Source: Humulus lupulus (taxonomy: Eukaryota > Streptophyta > Magnoliopsida > Rosales > Cannabaceae). From it: DNA of 64,000 nucleotides. Each line of letters begins with the position of its first letter. The first letter of the stretch is position 1. Under the pieces are notes generated by a model. That model had not been told where the DNA came from. It made no database searches and worked only from the letters and a program-made list of their open reading frames with translations. A program made the translations under genes and the position numbers. Positions 34,305 through 45,444 of this stretch are shown here, piece after piece. The stretch spans positions 44,201,578 through 44,265,577 of the forward strand of contig NC_084793.1 in the NCBI RefSeq assembly GCF_963169125.1. The letters run 5' to 3'.

Positions 34305-36560
34305 ATGGTGGTTACTCGTTCGAGGCATGGTAATGAAGCGGATCAACATGATGGACAGGAGGCCCACCATGCTGCCATATCTGATGAACAAAACCCCGAG
34401 GTCCAGCAGCGACCGGGAAAGCAGCCTATAGGCCAGGGCGACATAAGGAGTTCGGCACCCCGGCCGCCAAATCCGAACCTGGAGTTCTACACGACGATAG
34501 AGATGGAGAACGCACAGTTGAGAAGTCAGCTGTCAAAAGCAAACAAGCAAATCAAAGAGGTCTTGGCCCAGTTACCCCCTCTTACAACCAACGCTAACGT
34601 CAGAAAGAGGCATAGTGGGACTCATAGGTCCCGCTGGGATAACCGGTCCAGGCCCAGCCGGTCAGTCAGAACCTCAACTCCGAGTTCTACTCCCACGTCA
34701 CACCACCACCAGGAAACTGTGTTTGAGGAGTTTCCTAGGGCCGATTATCAATTCAGCCGATCGGTCCGAACCTCAACTCCTAGCTCGATTTCACCCTCGA
34801 ACGCACCCAGAAGGGCCCGAGGCAGCTCGTGGAGGAGATCCGAGAAGGGCTTCCGAAGACAACCTACTCCGGCCAGCCGTCCTGCACCACGGTCAGACCA
34901 CCGAGCGCAGGATGCGGGGAATGGTAGAGTGGAGCAGCTGCGACCTAGCTTGATCTGCCCAGACGGGACTAGGATCGCTTCACTAGTTAGGCATCCCCCG
35001 TCACCCATAAGATACCCATCTCCTCCCCGTCCAGTCTGGGACATTCCGGCTCATGGGAGCAGCAGGAGAAATCCTCCTTCTGCCGGTCCTTCCCATCGCA
35101 GCCGAGCGCACGGGGAAGTCCCGAATCCTCACCCTCAGCAGCGGGCTCCGAGTTTTTCAAATGGGAGTTATTGGACCGGGAGTCATCAAAGTGGCATGTC
35201 CGGTGAAGACCTGCGCCATCGTTTGAGTTTGGCTCAAAGCCCTCGGGCCACCCCGAGGGCCGACCTTCGAGATCGCCTCAACTCACAGAGAGGAGATCCG
35301 GCTAGAAATGGTAGTCATGCTCACCGAGGGGAGGGTCTGTTGGAAGTACGTGACAGTGGGAATGTCCCACCTAACCAAGCTCATGCTTGGAGGGACAATA
35401 ACCCGCCTAACGCTTACAATGGAACTCGAGCTATTGAACAGCCCCAGAACAACCAAGGAAGTAAGGACCAAACCCTAGAGCGTCTAGCTCAGATGGAGGA
35501 GCTAATGAAGAAACTCTTATCGGATAAGGAAAAAGATGAGTACGACTCGGGGGACGAACTCGAGCTCTTCGCCCCCAGCATAGCAGCCATGGCATATCCA
35601 CCTGGTTTCCGTATGCCCCACTTGTCCAAGTTCGATGGAGACGGAGACCCGTCGGATCATTTGGGTATGTTCAACACCTTGATGATGGCCCACAACATCG
35701 GCCTCGAGCTAAGGTGTTTGATATTTCCTTCCACCTTGACTGGGCCGGCCAGGCAATGGTTCAAGCAGAATAAAAAGCAGTCCATCAACTCATGGAAGAC
35801 CTTTTCTGCTGACTTCAAGAGGGCATTCCGAGCTTCTCAGGCTGCCTGCGTCAAAGTCGGCACCCTGGCAAACGTGAAACAGCAGCTTGAGGAACCTTTG
35901 AAAGCTTACCTGAGCAGGTTTGCAAACGTCGCGGCTTGAGCCAGGGACGTAGACGATAGTTCCAAGCTTATGGCCTTGAGGACTGGAATCCTTGTTGGAG
36001 GCGGACTATGGAAAGAGAGGCAAGAGAAAAGGGAGCAGCGAGGGCGGCCAGCACGACCCAAAGAAGAATAAGCCCGTGGAAAAATTTAATCCAGTCTACG
36101 CGACTTACACCGAGCTCACAAACACTAGGGAGAACATTTTCCTAGCAAACTCTGCCCGCCTTCCCTGGAAAAAGCCGGAGCCTTTGAAGCACCAGAAGGC
36201 CAAGAGGGACCTCTCCAAGTTTTGTCAATTCCACAACGACATTGGCCACAACACTGATGATTGTAGGAATTTGAAGGATGAGATCGAGACTCTCATCAGA
36301 GTCGGACCCTTGGCTCAATATGTGCGGAATAGAGTTCCCGCCGGTCAACCGGCTCCAGAAGCTCCAGTAAGTCAGCCCGAGCCCCGGATAAATCAGGATA
36401 CCCCTCCTCCTGTGATAGGAGGAGAGATATCCACGATCTCCGAAGGCCCCCATTTGGCCGGCACGAGCAGAGGTGCCCAAAAGAGGTATGTTAATGAGTT
36501 GAAGGCTCATAACGGAGTGGAATTCATCCCAGAGCGGCACCTACCCAAACAACAATGACT
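34305..36560 (+). pseudogene. gag of element B1
   Basis: The ATG at 34305 (MVVTRSRHGNEADQ) opens a Gag with an Arg/Ser/Pro-rich N-terminal half, a short coiled segment (EMENAQLRSQLSKANKQIKE), and the Retrotrans_gag core near 35600-35930 (MPHLSKFDGDGDPSDHLGMF, STLTGPARQWFKQ). TGA at 35937 and a deletion of about 190 bp near 36012 relative to B2 break it; the C-terminal part (35992-36558) keeps a zinc-knuckle-like C-x2-H...H-x4-C pattern (CQFHNDIGHNTDDC) and ends at TGA 36556. Gag would form the particle and bind RNA. Confidence 0.8.
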
Positions 36561-37059
36561 AGAGAGGCAGCCCATTAGTTTTACTGAGGAGGATGCTAGT
36601 CACGTCAAATTCTCCCATAACGATCCACTAGTCATAACTGCCCAACTCACCAACTGGAGAGTTAGGAGAATACTGGTCAATAATGAGAGTTCGGTGAACC
36701 TGTTGTTCCGATCTACGCTGGAGAAGATGGGGCTATCCGTCACCGAATTGAGGGCCACCTCCATGATGCTGTATGGATTTTCCAGAGAAGGGTCGGCAGC
36801 AATAGGAACAATCGAGCTGGTGATTACCTTGGGAGAGGGACCCCGAACTGTCTCTAAACTCCTCGAGTTTGTGGTCATCGATTGTCTCGCCGCATACAAC
36901 GCTATTCTGGGCCGACCTGCATTGATAACATTTGAAGCTATAACCTCCATCTGCCATCTCGCTATCAAATTCCCCTCCTCCACAGGGATATGCACAGTTC
37001 GAGGAGATCAGCTCGCTGCCAGGGAATGCTATAGCATTTCCATTAAGGGAAAGTCATGA
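36561..37059 (+). pseudogene. Protease domain of element B1, active site damaged
   Basis: The retropepsin-like domain reads VNNESSVNLLFRSTLEKMG, whereas B2 has VDNGSSVNLLF at the same place: the catalytic Asp is Asn and the Gly is Glu here. The remainder (YGFSREGSAAIGTIELVITL, YNAILGRPALI) is intact to a TGA at 37057. It would process Gag-Pol; this copy should not. Confidence 0.75.
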
Positions 37060-37074
37060 CCAGGGCAGCAGGCG

Positions 37075-39166
37075 ATGACCATTCAGGGTGGGAATGAGGA
37101 ACCTCAGGAAATAGTACCTATTCCTGAGATAGAAAAACCTCAGAATGCCAGGGGGGAGAGTATCATTTTAAATAATGATATCAACCCCAGAATAGGCAGG
37201 GATAAATCTGAGCTCCAGGCCATCAAAGAGCTCGAGGAGGTGAATATCGACCCACAAGACCCCTCGAATGTGGTAAAGCTCAGGAAAAACCTGTGTAGCG
37301 AAAGGAAGGCGGAGCTGATTAGGTTTCTACAAGAAAATCTAGATGTGTTCGCCTGGTCTCATGGAGACATGGTAAGGATCAGCCCGAGCGTCATCATGCA
37401 CACCCTCCACTTGGATAAGAACGTGCCTGCAAAGTCCCAGAAACAGAGGCACCTGGGCATGACCCGAGCTGAGGCCTTAGAGGAGGAAGTAGCCCGGCTC
37501 TTAAAGTACGGCTTTATCCGCGAGGCAAAGTACCCGATCTGGGTCGCCAATCCTGTTTTGGTCCCGAAACCCAACGGGAAGTGGCAGACCTGCATCGACT
37601 TTTTTGATCTAAACAAAGCCTGCCCCAAAGATTGCTTCCCTTTGCCAAGGATTTACCAATTGGTAGATGCCACAGTGGGGCACGAGCTCATGTCTTTTAT
37701 GGATGCGTACTCAGGCTATAACCAGATCGCCATGAATCCGGCGGACCAGGAACACACTAGCTTCATGACCCCAACTAACATTTATTGTTACAAGGTCATG
37801 CCTTTCGGGCTGAAAAATGCAGGAGCTACATACCAGAGGTTGGTAAATAGGATGTTTACCAATCAGATCGGGAAAAATATGGAAGTGTATGTTGACGACA
37901 TGTTGGTCAAGTCAAAAACTTCCGATAACCATGTCTCCGATCTAAAGGAATGCTTTAAGATTTTAAGAGAATATGACACGGGGCTAAACCCCCAAAAGTG
38001 TACTTTCGGGGTTGCGTCAGGAAAATTCCTGGGTTTCATTGTCAATACCAGAGGAATAGAGGCGAACCCCGATAAGATCAGGTCGCTACTCGAGATGCCC
38101 TCACCCCGGTCGCAAAAAGACGTTCAAAGTCTGACAGGAAGGGTTGCAGCCCTTAATCGGTTTATTTCCAAATCTACCGACAAGTGTTTGCCATTCTACA
38201 ACCTGCTCCAGGGAAATAAAAAATTCGAGTGGACCGAAGAATGCAAACGTGCCTTCCTCGACCTGAAAGCACATTTAGCCGAGCCGCCTGTATTGTCCAA
38301 ACCAACAGCAGGAGAACCTCTTTTCCTTTACCTAGCTGTCATGGAAGATGCGGCTAGCGCCGTACTGGTTCGGGAAGAAGACCGGTCTCAAAAGCCAGTC
38401 TATTACATCAGCAAGAGGCTTCTCGGAGCTGAATCCCGATACCCGTTGATGGAAAAGATGGCCTTCTGCCTTATTACGGCCTCCCGAAAGCTCAGACCGT
38501 ATTTCCAGTCCCATTCAATACACGTCATAACCGATCAGCCTTTAAGGCAGGTTTTGCAGAAACCTGAAGCATCGGGGCGTCTGTTGAAATGGGCTATCGA
38601 GCTCAGCCAATTTGAGATACTGTACGTGCCGCGAACTGCTATAAAAAGCCAAGCCCTAGCTGATTTTGTGGTAGAATGCACAGGATTCCGAGAAGACCCG
38701 GTGGAAGAACCAGCTCGAGCCTCGTGGAAAGTCTTCGTAGATGGCTCGTCTAACGAGAACGGCTCCGGGGTTGGAATCATATTGATATCCCCAGAGGGAC
38801 ATCGATTCCACTCTGCACTGCAATTCAGATTCAAAGCGTCCAACAACGAGGCCGAATACAAAGCTTTATTGGCTGGGCTAAGGGTGGCCCAGGAGCTGAA
38901 GGCCAGCTCCGTCCAGTGCTACAACGATTCCCAGCTCGTGGTAACCAAGTATTAGGAGAATACCAAGCACGGGGAACCAAGATGGCTGCTTACCTGGCCA
39001 AGGTAAAGAAAGAGCTATCCGCCTTTGAGCACGGCTTAATCGAGCAGATACCTCGGGAGCAGAATGCCAACGCTGACGCCTTGGCAAAGCTCGCCACCTC
39101 CGGGGAGGCAGAAACTTTGGGGCTGGTGCTGGTAGAGTTCTTGGAAAGACCAAGCATAGAGGAGCA
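37075..39166 (+). pseudogene. Reverse transcriptase and two RNase H domains of B1
   Basis: RT carries LVPKPNGKWQTCIDFFDLNK, FMDAYSGYNQI, MPFGLKNAGATYQRL and the catalytic YVDDML (near 37888). The gypsy RNase H follows (FLYLAVMEDAASAVLVREED, VITDQPLRQVL), then a second archaeal-type RNase H (WKVFVDGSSNENGSGVGIIL, NNEAEYKALLAG), the dual arrangement typical of the Tat lineage. A one-base loss near 38943 shifts frame after QLVV, and homology ends at about 39166. The stretch 37075-38955 is open for 626 codons. Confidence 0.85.
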
Positions 39167-39536
39167 TGACTCATAGGGTACGCTTTCTGGGGAAATTTTC
39201 TGGGTAGGATTTTTGGTATGCCTATTTGAAATATCCAGCCTTTTGGGTGCAAAACCGGGTAGCTTAGGGGACACGCTTCACAAGCGGTTTCACACTGTTT
39301 GCCTACTGAAACTTTCCTTCCAAGGCAAACTTTTATCCTGACCCTCCTGACACACGGATTTCGAGTTATCAGGGATCCGTTGGGAGCACAGGCGCGTGTT
39401 CATAGAACCGCGTGGTCTCACTCTCCACGGGCTGAGATTACCTCAGCCCGTGCAAAGGAAACTCTTCGCGTTAGATTCTTTCTTATGCTTAGGTCGCCTT
39501 TTCTAAAATTTCTTCTTTTGTTCGCTAGGCGACCAG
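39167..39536 (+). other. Upstream region of the B2 antisense gene
   Basis: From the B1 junction to the ATG at 39537 there is no ORF of note (the 87-codon frame at 39299 has no family match). Pyrimidine-rich TTTCTTCTTTTGTTCGCTAG precedes the ATG and could also be a splice acceptor, as in element C, where TTTGCAG precedes the start exon. Confidence 0.4.
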
Positions 39537-42270
39537 ATGGGACCAAAGAAGAACGCCCCTAAGAAGACGGCTGGCGGCTCGTCTTCTCAGCAAGCCAAGG
39601 GAAAAGAGGCGGTCATGGACTCTCCAATCCCTATTTTCAGTCCCGCCGTGGAGTAGGAGCTCCAGGTGAGACCCGACGCCTTCTTCGAGGCCGAGAGGAT
39701 TGTCTCGAAGATCACCGACCAAGGGAAAGTGAATAAGATATTCCTTTCCCACCATATCAAGATTGGGAGGGGCGCCCTAATTGCCCGACCTCCCCTAGAA
39801 GGTGAGCGGAGCTGTGAGCTGCTCGACGAAGAATATGCGGCCTGGAGTGACGAGCACTTCAAGGCTGGGGCCTTCCTCCCGCTTGACCAGTATTTTGCTG
39901 ACTTCCTCAATTACGTGAAGTTGGCCCCTTTCCACCTCTCCCCTAACTCGTACCATTTGTTAGCGGGGTTGAGGTACTTATTCTTGAAGCAGGAATGGGA
40001 GGTCCCCACCCCGGTGGACATCCTATACTTCTTCTGCCTCAAGGCCAGCCCGGAGCAGAGGGGGCGAGGCGACGGGTTTTACTACTTGACCCATTTTCCA
40101 AACACGGCTGCGGTCATCGAACTGCCCAGCCACCCCAACGACTTCAAAGACCAGTTCTTCATGTCGATGGGGTTCCGCAATTGCAAACATCACTATTTCA
40201 ACCACCCTCGTAAGTACCCTTTGCTCTTAGCTCGTGAGTTGATTATAGGTTATCTTCCTTTATTAGTTCCTGACTTAGAGAGAACCATACAGCCATTTTC
40301 GCGAGGACGACCAAATCCGTGACCCTCGGGGGTCAATACGAGACATTGGCGAGGCTGGCCCCCAGCGAAAAGGACTACCGCTAGCTCGTGTCGGACGAGA
40401 CGATGCTGGCGTGCAAAATAATCTCCCCAGGCCAGACTTTGGCCTTGAGGAGACCGCGGGGCCTCCCTCCAGCTCGCGAGATAGCACCCATCCTCGAGGA
40501 GGAGACTCCGGGAGAAGAGGAAGAGGACGAGGAGGACGAGGTGCCCCTCGTGAGGCAGAAATGGGCTTTGGAGGTCGCCCAACAAACGGACGAGGAGAGG
40601 GTCCGGTCCAGAGCAACAGCCAGTCCCTCTAGGGAAGGTAATCCTTACATGTTTAGGGACTTAGATAGGGCCACTGCGGACCTTCGGTTAGCTAGGTTCA
40701 ATCCTAACCAGCCCGTTCAACGTCACCGAAGTGACCGAGACCGCGACGTAACCCTACTCCAATGCGTCGAACAGCTCGTGCTGGATTACGAAAGTAGCCA
40801 CCCTAGGGGCACTGTAGTCGTAGACAACACCATAGCTTTTAGGTCGGTCTTTTTTGAGGAGTATGGGCCCAATCTTCGGTCGTGGCCCTCCCTTTGGGAG
40901 GGCATAGTAGCTCCAGGTCTTAGGCAATATGTAGAAGAGTCTAGTCTCGAGCCAGATTCGGACCCATAACCTCTTCCAGCCCGCGAAGTCATTATCCTAG
41001 ATTCCCCCGCCGCAGCTCCGGGGCCGGTGGTCGTAACCATAGATTCCTCCCCTAGCTCGGAGGGTAGGATCCCTTTCAATATACTTGAGATCTGGTTTCC
41101 CTTTAACTTTTGTTGTCTTGTACAAATATTTCTATCTGTATATGAACATTTTTCCTTTGCTTTCTCAGAGGAGATGTCTCAGCCCGGGAGCAACGACTTG
41201 CGAGCTATGTTCCCTGGAGGGAACCCTTCCTCGGGGGCCTCTGGGCCCATGGTGAAAAAGCTCCGGCTGGCGAAGAAGCCCATCGGGAGTGCCTCTAAGT
41301 CCCCTGCAAAGGGGAAAAACCAGGCTCCGGCAGCTCAGGAGAAATTACCTCTACCACCTCCTGCAATGAAGATGCCTCCTCCTCCCCCGTGAGTTCCCGA
41401 CCCTGCTCGGGAAACAGAGGTGCCCATCGGGACCTTGTCCACCACCACCTCTGAGGTGCGCATCCCAGTGAACCCCCAGGCACTGGAGAAGATCCCCGAC
41501 GTCTTTCGGGGAACAGTCTATGAGACGGCGAGCTACACCGTGGACCATTACTACAACGCCGCCGAGAGGGACCTGCGGGCGATCGAGATGAGGAGCCCGG
41601 AGAACGTGATGGAGTCTTCATTGGGGATGGCTCTCACGGTAAGTTGGCCTTGCCATCTGTATATCATGCTCATTATGCATTACATGTTTGTTTTTCTTTT
41701 TCTCTAAGGTAGTTGCCTTATCATCTTTTTGTCTTGCAGGGTGCCTTGACTCTCCACTGGAGCATATCCCGATCTAGGGCTCGACTCGAGGACATGAGGG
41801 GTGAGCACCAGAAAACTTTGGCTGCCCTTAAGACTGCCCAAAAGCAAGAACAGGATGCCAAGGATGCCCTGGCGGCTGCGCAAGTCGAGCTGGACGCATC
41901 TCGTCCTAAGTTGCAGGAGGCTGAGGCTACCTTGGCTGCTCTAGCCACTGCGAGGACTGAGCTCGAGGAGGCCAGGGCCACTTGGGCCGCACTGGACGTT
42001 GCGAAGGCCGAGGCTGAGGAGGCCAAGGCCACCCTGGCGACGGAGAGGGCAGCCGCTAGCTCCTCCATGGAGGACATGCTGTACCACTGTTGGGTCTACA
42101 ACCCAGATGGAGACTTCTCCTTTATGGGGGCGGATGCATGGGACAGCTTCCTAGAGAAATTCAAAGCTCGCCTTCAGCAAGAGGCGCCCTCCGAGACCGG
42201 GGAGACCTCCGCAGCCGCCGAGCAGGAGGGCGAGGTGGTGACTTCATCAGAGCAGCCTGGCGGGGCCTAG
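39537..42270 (+). pseudogene. Antisense four-exon Transposase_28-like gene of B2
   Basis: Model: exons 39537-40209, 40281-41063, 41169-41638 and 41740-42270, all GT-AG, total 2457 nt (divisible by three). Exon 1 (MGPKKNAPKKTAGGSSS) bears the conserved domain: HFKAGAFLPLDQYFADFLNY, LSPNSYHLLAGLRYLFLKQEW, PVDILYFFCLKA and a FYYL motif. Exon 2 has an acidic Glu/Asp run (about 40490-40545); exon 3 is Pro/Lys-rich; exon 4 is a coiled coil rich in Ala, Glu and Lys ending near GDFSFMGADAWDSF. Stops at 39654, 40382, 40967 and 41390 lie in frame, so it is a pseudogene. It is homologous to the gene at 52593-55213 with the same exon number and order. Function unknown; expression would be antisense to the element transcript. 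Confidence 0.78.
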
Positions 42271-43623
42271 GACTTCTTTTCTTTCCACCCCTCGAACATA
42301 TATATATATTTTTTGTAACTTTGTATGAGGTTTTCTAACCTCGAGACAATTGGCTTTATCAATTTTTTGCTTTCTAATTGATTTATATCCTTCTGCCTTT
42401 ATGCATTTTGGTAATGGTCTTAGCTTTTGTTGGTGCTGCGATTGACATTTTATGCTTTTCTAGGAAGAAACATAATCACTTTTGATCCAACTTCTAAGAT
42501 AAGTCTTGGTTACAACCTGGACATTACTTTAAAAACTTAGTTCGCATTAATTTTTTATTAATATCTCGTGCTTTTTAAGAAAGACAACGATCAATCAATT
42601 TGAATTAACTTCTAAGTTTTAGGACCTGGTTACATCCAGGACGTTAATTTGAAAACTTAGTTGGCATTTATTCTTGATTAATATCTTGTGCTTTTTAAGA
42701 AAAACACCGATCAATCAATTTGAATAAACTTCTAAGTTTTAGGACATGGTTACATCCAGGACGTCAATTTGAAAACTTAGTTGGCGTTAATTTTTATCAA
42801 TATCTCGTGCTTTTTAAGAAAAACATCGATTAATCGATTTGAATCAACTTCTAAGTTTTAGGACCTGGTTACATCTAGGACGTTAATTTGAAAACTTAGT
42901 TGGCGTTAATTTTTATCAATATCTCGTGCTTTTTAAGAAAAACATCGATCAATCAATTTGAATCAACTTCTAAGTTTTAGGACCTGGTTACATCCAGGAC
43001 GTTAATTTGAAAACTTAGTTGGCGTTAATTTTTATCAATATCTCGTGCTTTTTAAGAAAAACATCGATCAATCGATTTGAATCAACTTCTAAGTTTTAGG
43101 ACTTGGTTACATCCAGGACGTTAATTTGAAAACTTAGTTGGCGTTAATTTTTATCAATATCTTGTGCTTTTTAAGAAAAACATCGATCAATTGATTTGAA
43201 TCAACTTCTAAGTTTTAGGACGACCTGGTTACATCCAGGACGTTAATTTGAAAACTTAGTTGGCGTTAATTTTTATCAATATCTCGTGCTTTTTAAGAAA
43301 AACATCGATCAATCAATTTGAATCAACTTCTAAATTTTAGGACGACCTGGTTATATCCAGGATACGACTTAGTTCGGGTTAATCCTTTACCAATATCTCA
43401 TGCTTTTTAAGAAAAGCATCGATCAATCGATTTGAATCAACTTCTAAGCCTTTAAGGCGACCTGGTTATATCCAGGCACCATATGCCCCCCAAGTAATTA
43501 GGAAAGGGTATTTCGTGGTTACTTGAGATTACATTCACAAATATACACAATAATGAAAGAAGATTTAATTCTCATTGCTTAATACAAAAAAAATGGCCTT
43601 TCTGAGTAAGCCTTACAAGGGTA
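42271..43623. other. B2 spacer between antisense gene and integrase
   Basis: It is a non-coding spacer between two convergent reading frames, mostly filled by the tandem array at 42480-43478. No other feature is seen. Confidence 0.65.
42480..43478. repeat. Tandem array of a ~119-bp unit, about eight copies
   Basis: AACTTCTAAGTTTTAGGAC, CTGGTTACATCCAGGACGTT, AACTTAGTTGGCGTTAATTT and CTCGTGCTTTTTAAGAAAAA recur in order with a period of about 119-123 bp. Inner copies are nearly identical; outer copies diverge. CCTGGTTACATCCAGG contains a short inverted repeat. Arrays of this kind in the 3' non-coding part of Tat-lineage elements are known. Confidence 0.88.
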
Positions 43624-45444
43624 TTACTGATAATATTTCTTTAAATGGATGGCGTTCCAAGTTTGTGGGATTGCTTCTCCGTTTAGCCGAGCCAGCTTAT
43701 AGGTTCCTTCTTTTATGACCTCGGTTATTTGATACGACCCTTCCCAGTTCGGTCCCAATACTCCATCTTTGGGATCTTTACTGGCTAAAAAGACTCTCCT
43801 GAGGACCAGATCGCCAATGCTAAAGGCATGCTTTCTGATCTTTGAGTTAAAATAACGAGTGATTTTTTGCTGGTAATGCGCGAGCTGGAGCTGCGAATCT
43901 TCTCGTCTTTCATCTATCAGGTCAAGGGACGCGTAAAGCAGTTCGTGATTGCGGTCCTGGTCATACGCCTGGACTCTATGCGAAGATATCTTTATCTCGA
44001 CAGGTTGGACTGCCTCACTCCCAAAAGCCAGGGAGAAAGGAGTATGACCTGTAGGAGTTCAATGTGAGGTCCGGTATGCCCACAGTACCTGGGGGAGCTG
44101 TTCTGGCCAGACTCCCTTGGCTTCGTCCAATCTCTTCTTAAGGCTCGCCTTTAGCGTCTTATTGACGGCTTCGACCCGCCCATTAGCCTGGGGGTAGGCC
44201 ACGGAGGAGAAACTTTTCTCAATGTCGTACCTTTCACAGAATTCAGTGAAGAGGTCGCTGTCGAACTGAGTCCCATTATCGGATACGATTTTCTTTGGCA
44301 GCCCGAACCGGCAGATAATGCTTTTGACCACGAAGTCGAGGACTCTCTTGGAAGTGATTGTTGCCAAGGGTTCTGCCTCAGCCCACTTGGTGAAGTAGTT
44401 GATAGCCACCACCGCGTAACGAACCCCTCCCTTTCTAGTGGGGAGGGTGTCAACCAAGTCGATTCCCCAGACCGTGAATGGCCACGGGGATGAGATCATC
44501 TTCAGCTCGACTGGGGGAGCTCGGGAAATTATGGCGAATCGCTGGCACTTGTCACATTTCTTGACGTACGAGATCGAATCCTTCGACAGAGTGGGCCAGT
44601 AATATCCTTGCCTTAAGATCTCCAGGGCCAAGCTTTGCCCCCCAGTGTGGTCCCCGCAAAAACCCTCGTGCACTTCTTGCAAAATGGTATTTGCCTCGCC
44701 TGGTAGAACACATCGTAGGAGGGGTAGAGAGTGCCCACGCTGGTATAGCATCCCGTCTACCACGGTATACCTTGGGGCCTGGTAAACTATCCGCTGTGCA
44801 TCATTACGCCCTTCGGCTAACTTTCCTTCGGTGAGATACTCGAGGATGGGAGTCATCCAGGTCAATCTGGCGTCGATCATCTCGACCTCCGCCCTGACTT
44901 CTTCTATGCTTGGTCTCTCCAAGAACTCCACCGGTACTAATCCCAAAGTCTCCGTCTCCCCGGAGGTAGCGAGCTTGGCGAGGGCGTCTGCATTGGCATT
45001 CTGCTCCCGAGGTATCTGTTCGATTGAGCCCCGTTCGAATGCGGACAGCTCGACTTTTACCTTGGCCAGGTAAGTAGCCATCTTGGTTCCCCGTGCTTGA
45101 TATTCACCTAGCATCTGGTTTACCGTGAGCTGGGAATCGCTGAAGCACTGAACGGAGTTGGCCTTAAGCTCCTGGGCCACCCTTAGCCCGGCCAGCAAAG
45201 CTTCGTATTCGGCCTCGTTGTTGGATGCCTTGAATTCGAATCTCAGCGCCAAGTGGAATCTATGCCCCTCCGGGGATATCAAAATGATTCTAACCCCGAA
45301 GCCGTTCTCATTAGATGAGCCATCCACGAAGATCTTCCACGACGCCCGGGCCGAGGTGACCTGGGGTGAATCTTCCACAGGGTCTCTTTGGAATCCTGTG
45401 CATTCTGCCACGAAATCAGCCAGGGCCTGGATTTTTATTGCAGT
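43624..45444 (-). pseudogene. aRNase H and integrase of B2
   Basis: The frame 45411-44059 is open for 450 codons: archaeal-type RNase H (WKIFVDGSSNENG, NNEAEYEALLAGLRVA), then integrase with HHCC zinc site (HEGFCGDH...CDKC), and catalytic D (WGIDLVDTLP), D (VSDNGTQFDSDLF) and E (PQANGRVEAVNKTL). A TGA at 44061-44059 stops it after AYRTSH; beyond it the same frame carries the integrase C-terminal region to a natural TAA at 43626-43624. A TGA at 45447-45445 separates it from RT. Confidence 0.83.

Larger units (their letters stand above)
33487..39166 (+). mobile_element. Tat/Retand element B1, 5' part (LTR to RNase H)
   Basis: The order is 5' LTR, primer site, gag, protease, RT, RNase H and aRNase H on the plus strand. 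It stops about 120 residues into the second RNase H, right after ERPSIEE, and continues directly into the tail of B2 in the opposite orientation. Integrase and 3' LTR are absent. Its genes are 85-90 percent alike to B2 by eye. Confidence 0.82.

Noticed and set aside
41721..42077. Minus-strand Ala/Ser-rich ORF
   Set aside because: It is the shadow of the coiled-coil exon of the B2 antisense gene.
42480..43478. CRISPR-like array
   Set aside because: The ~119-bp units are contiguous with no unique spacers, and the context is a plant retrotransposon.
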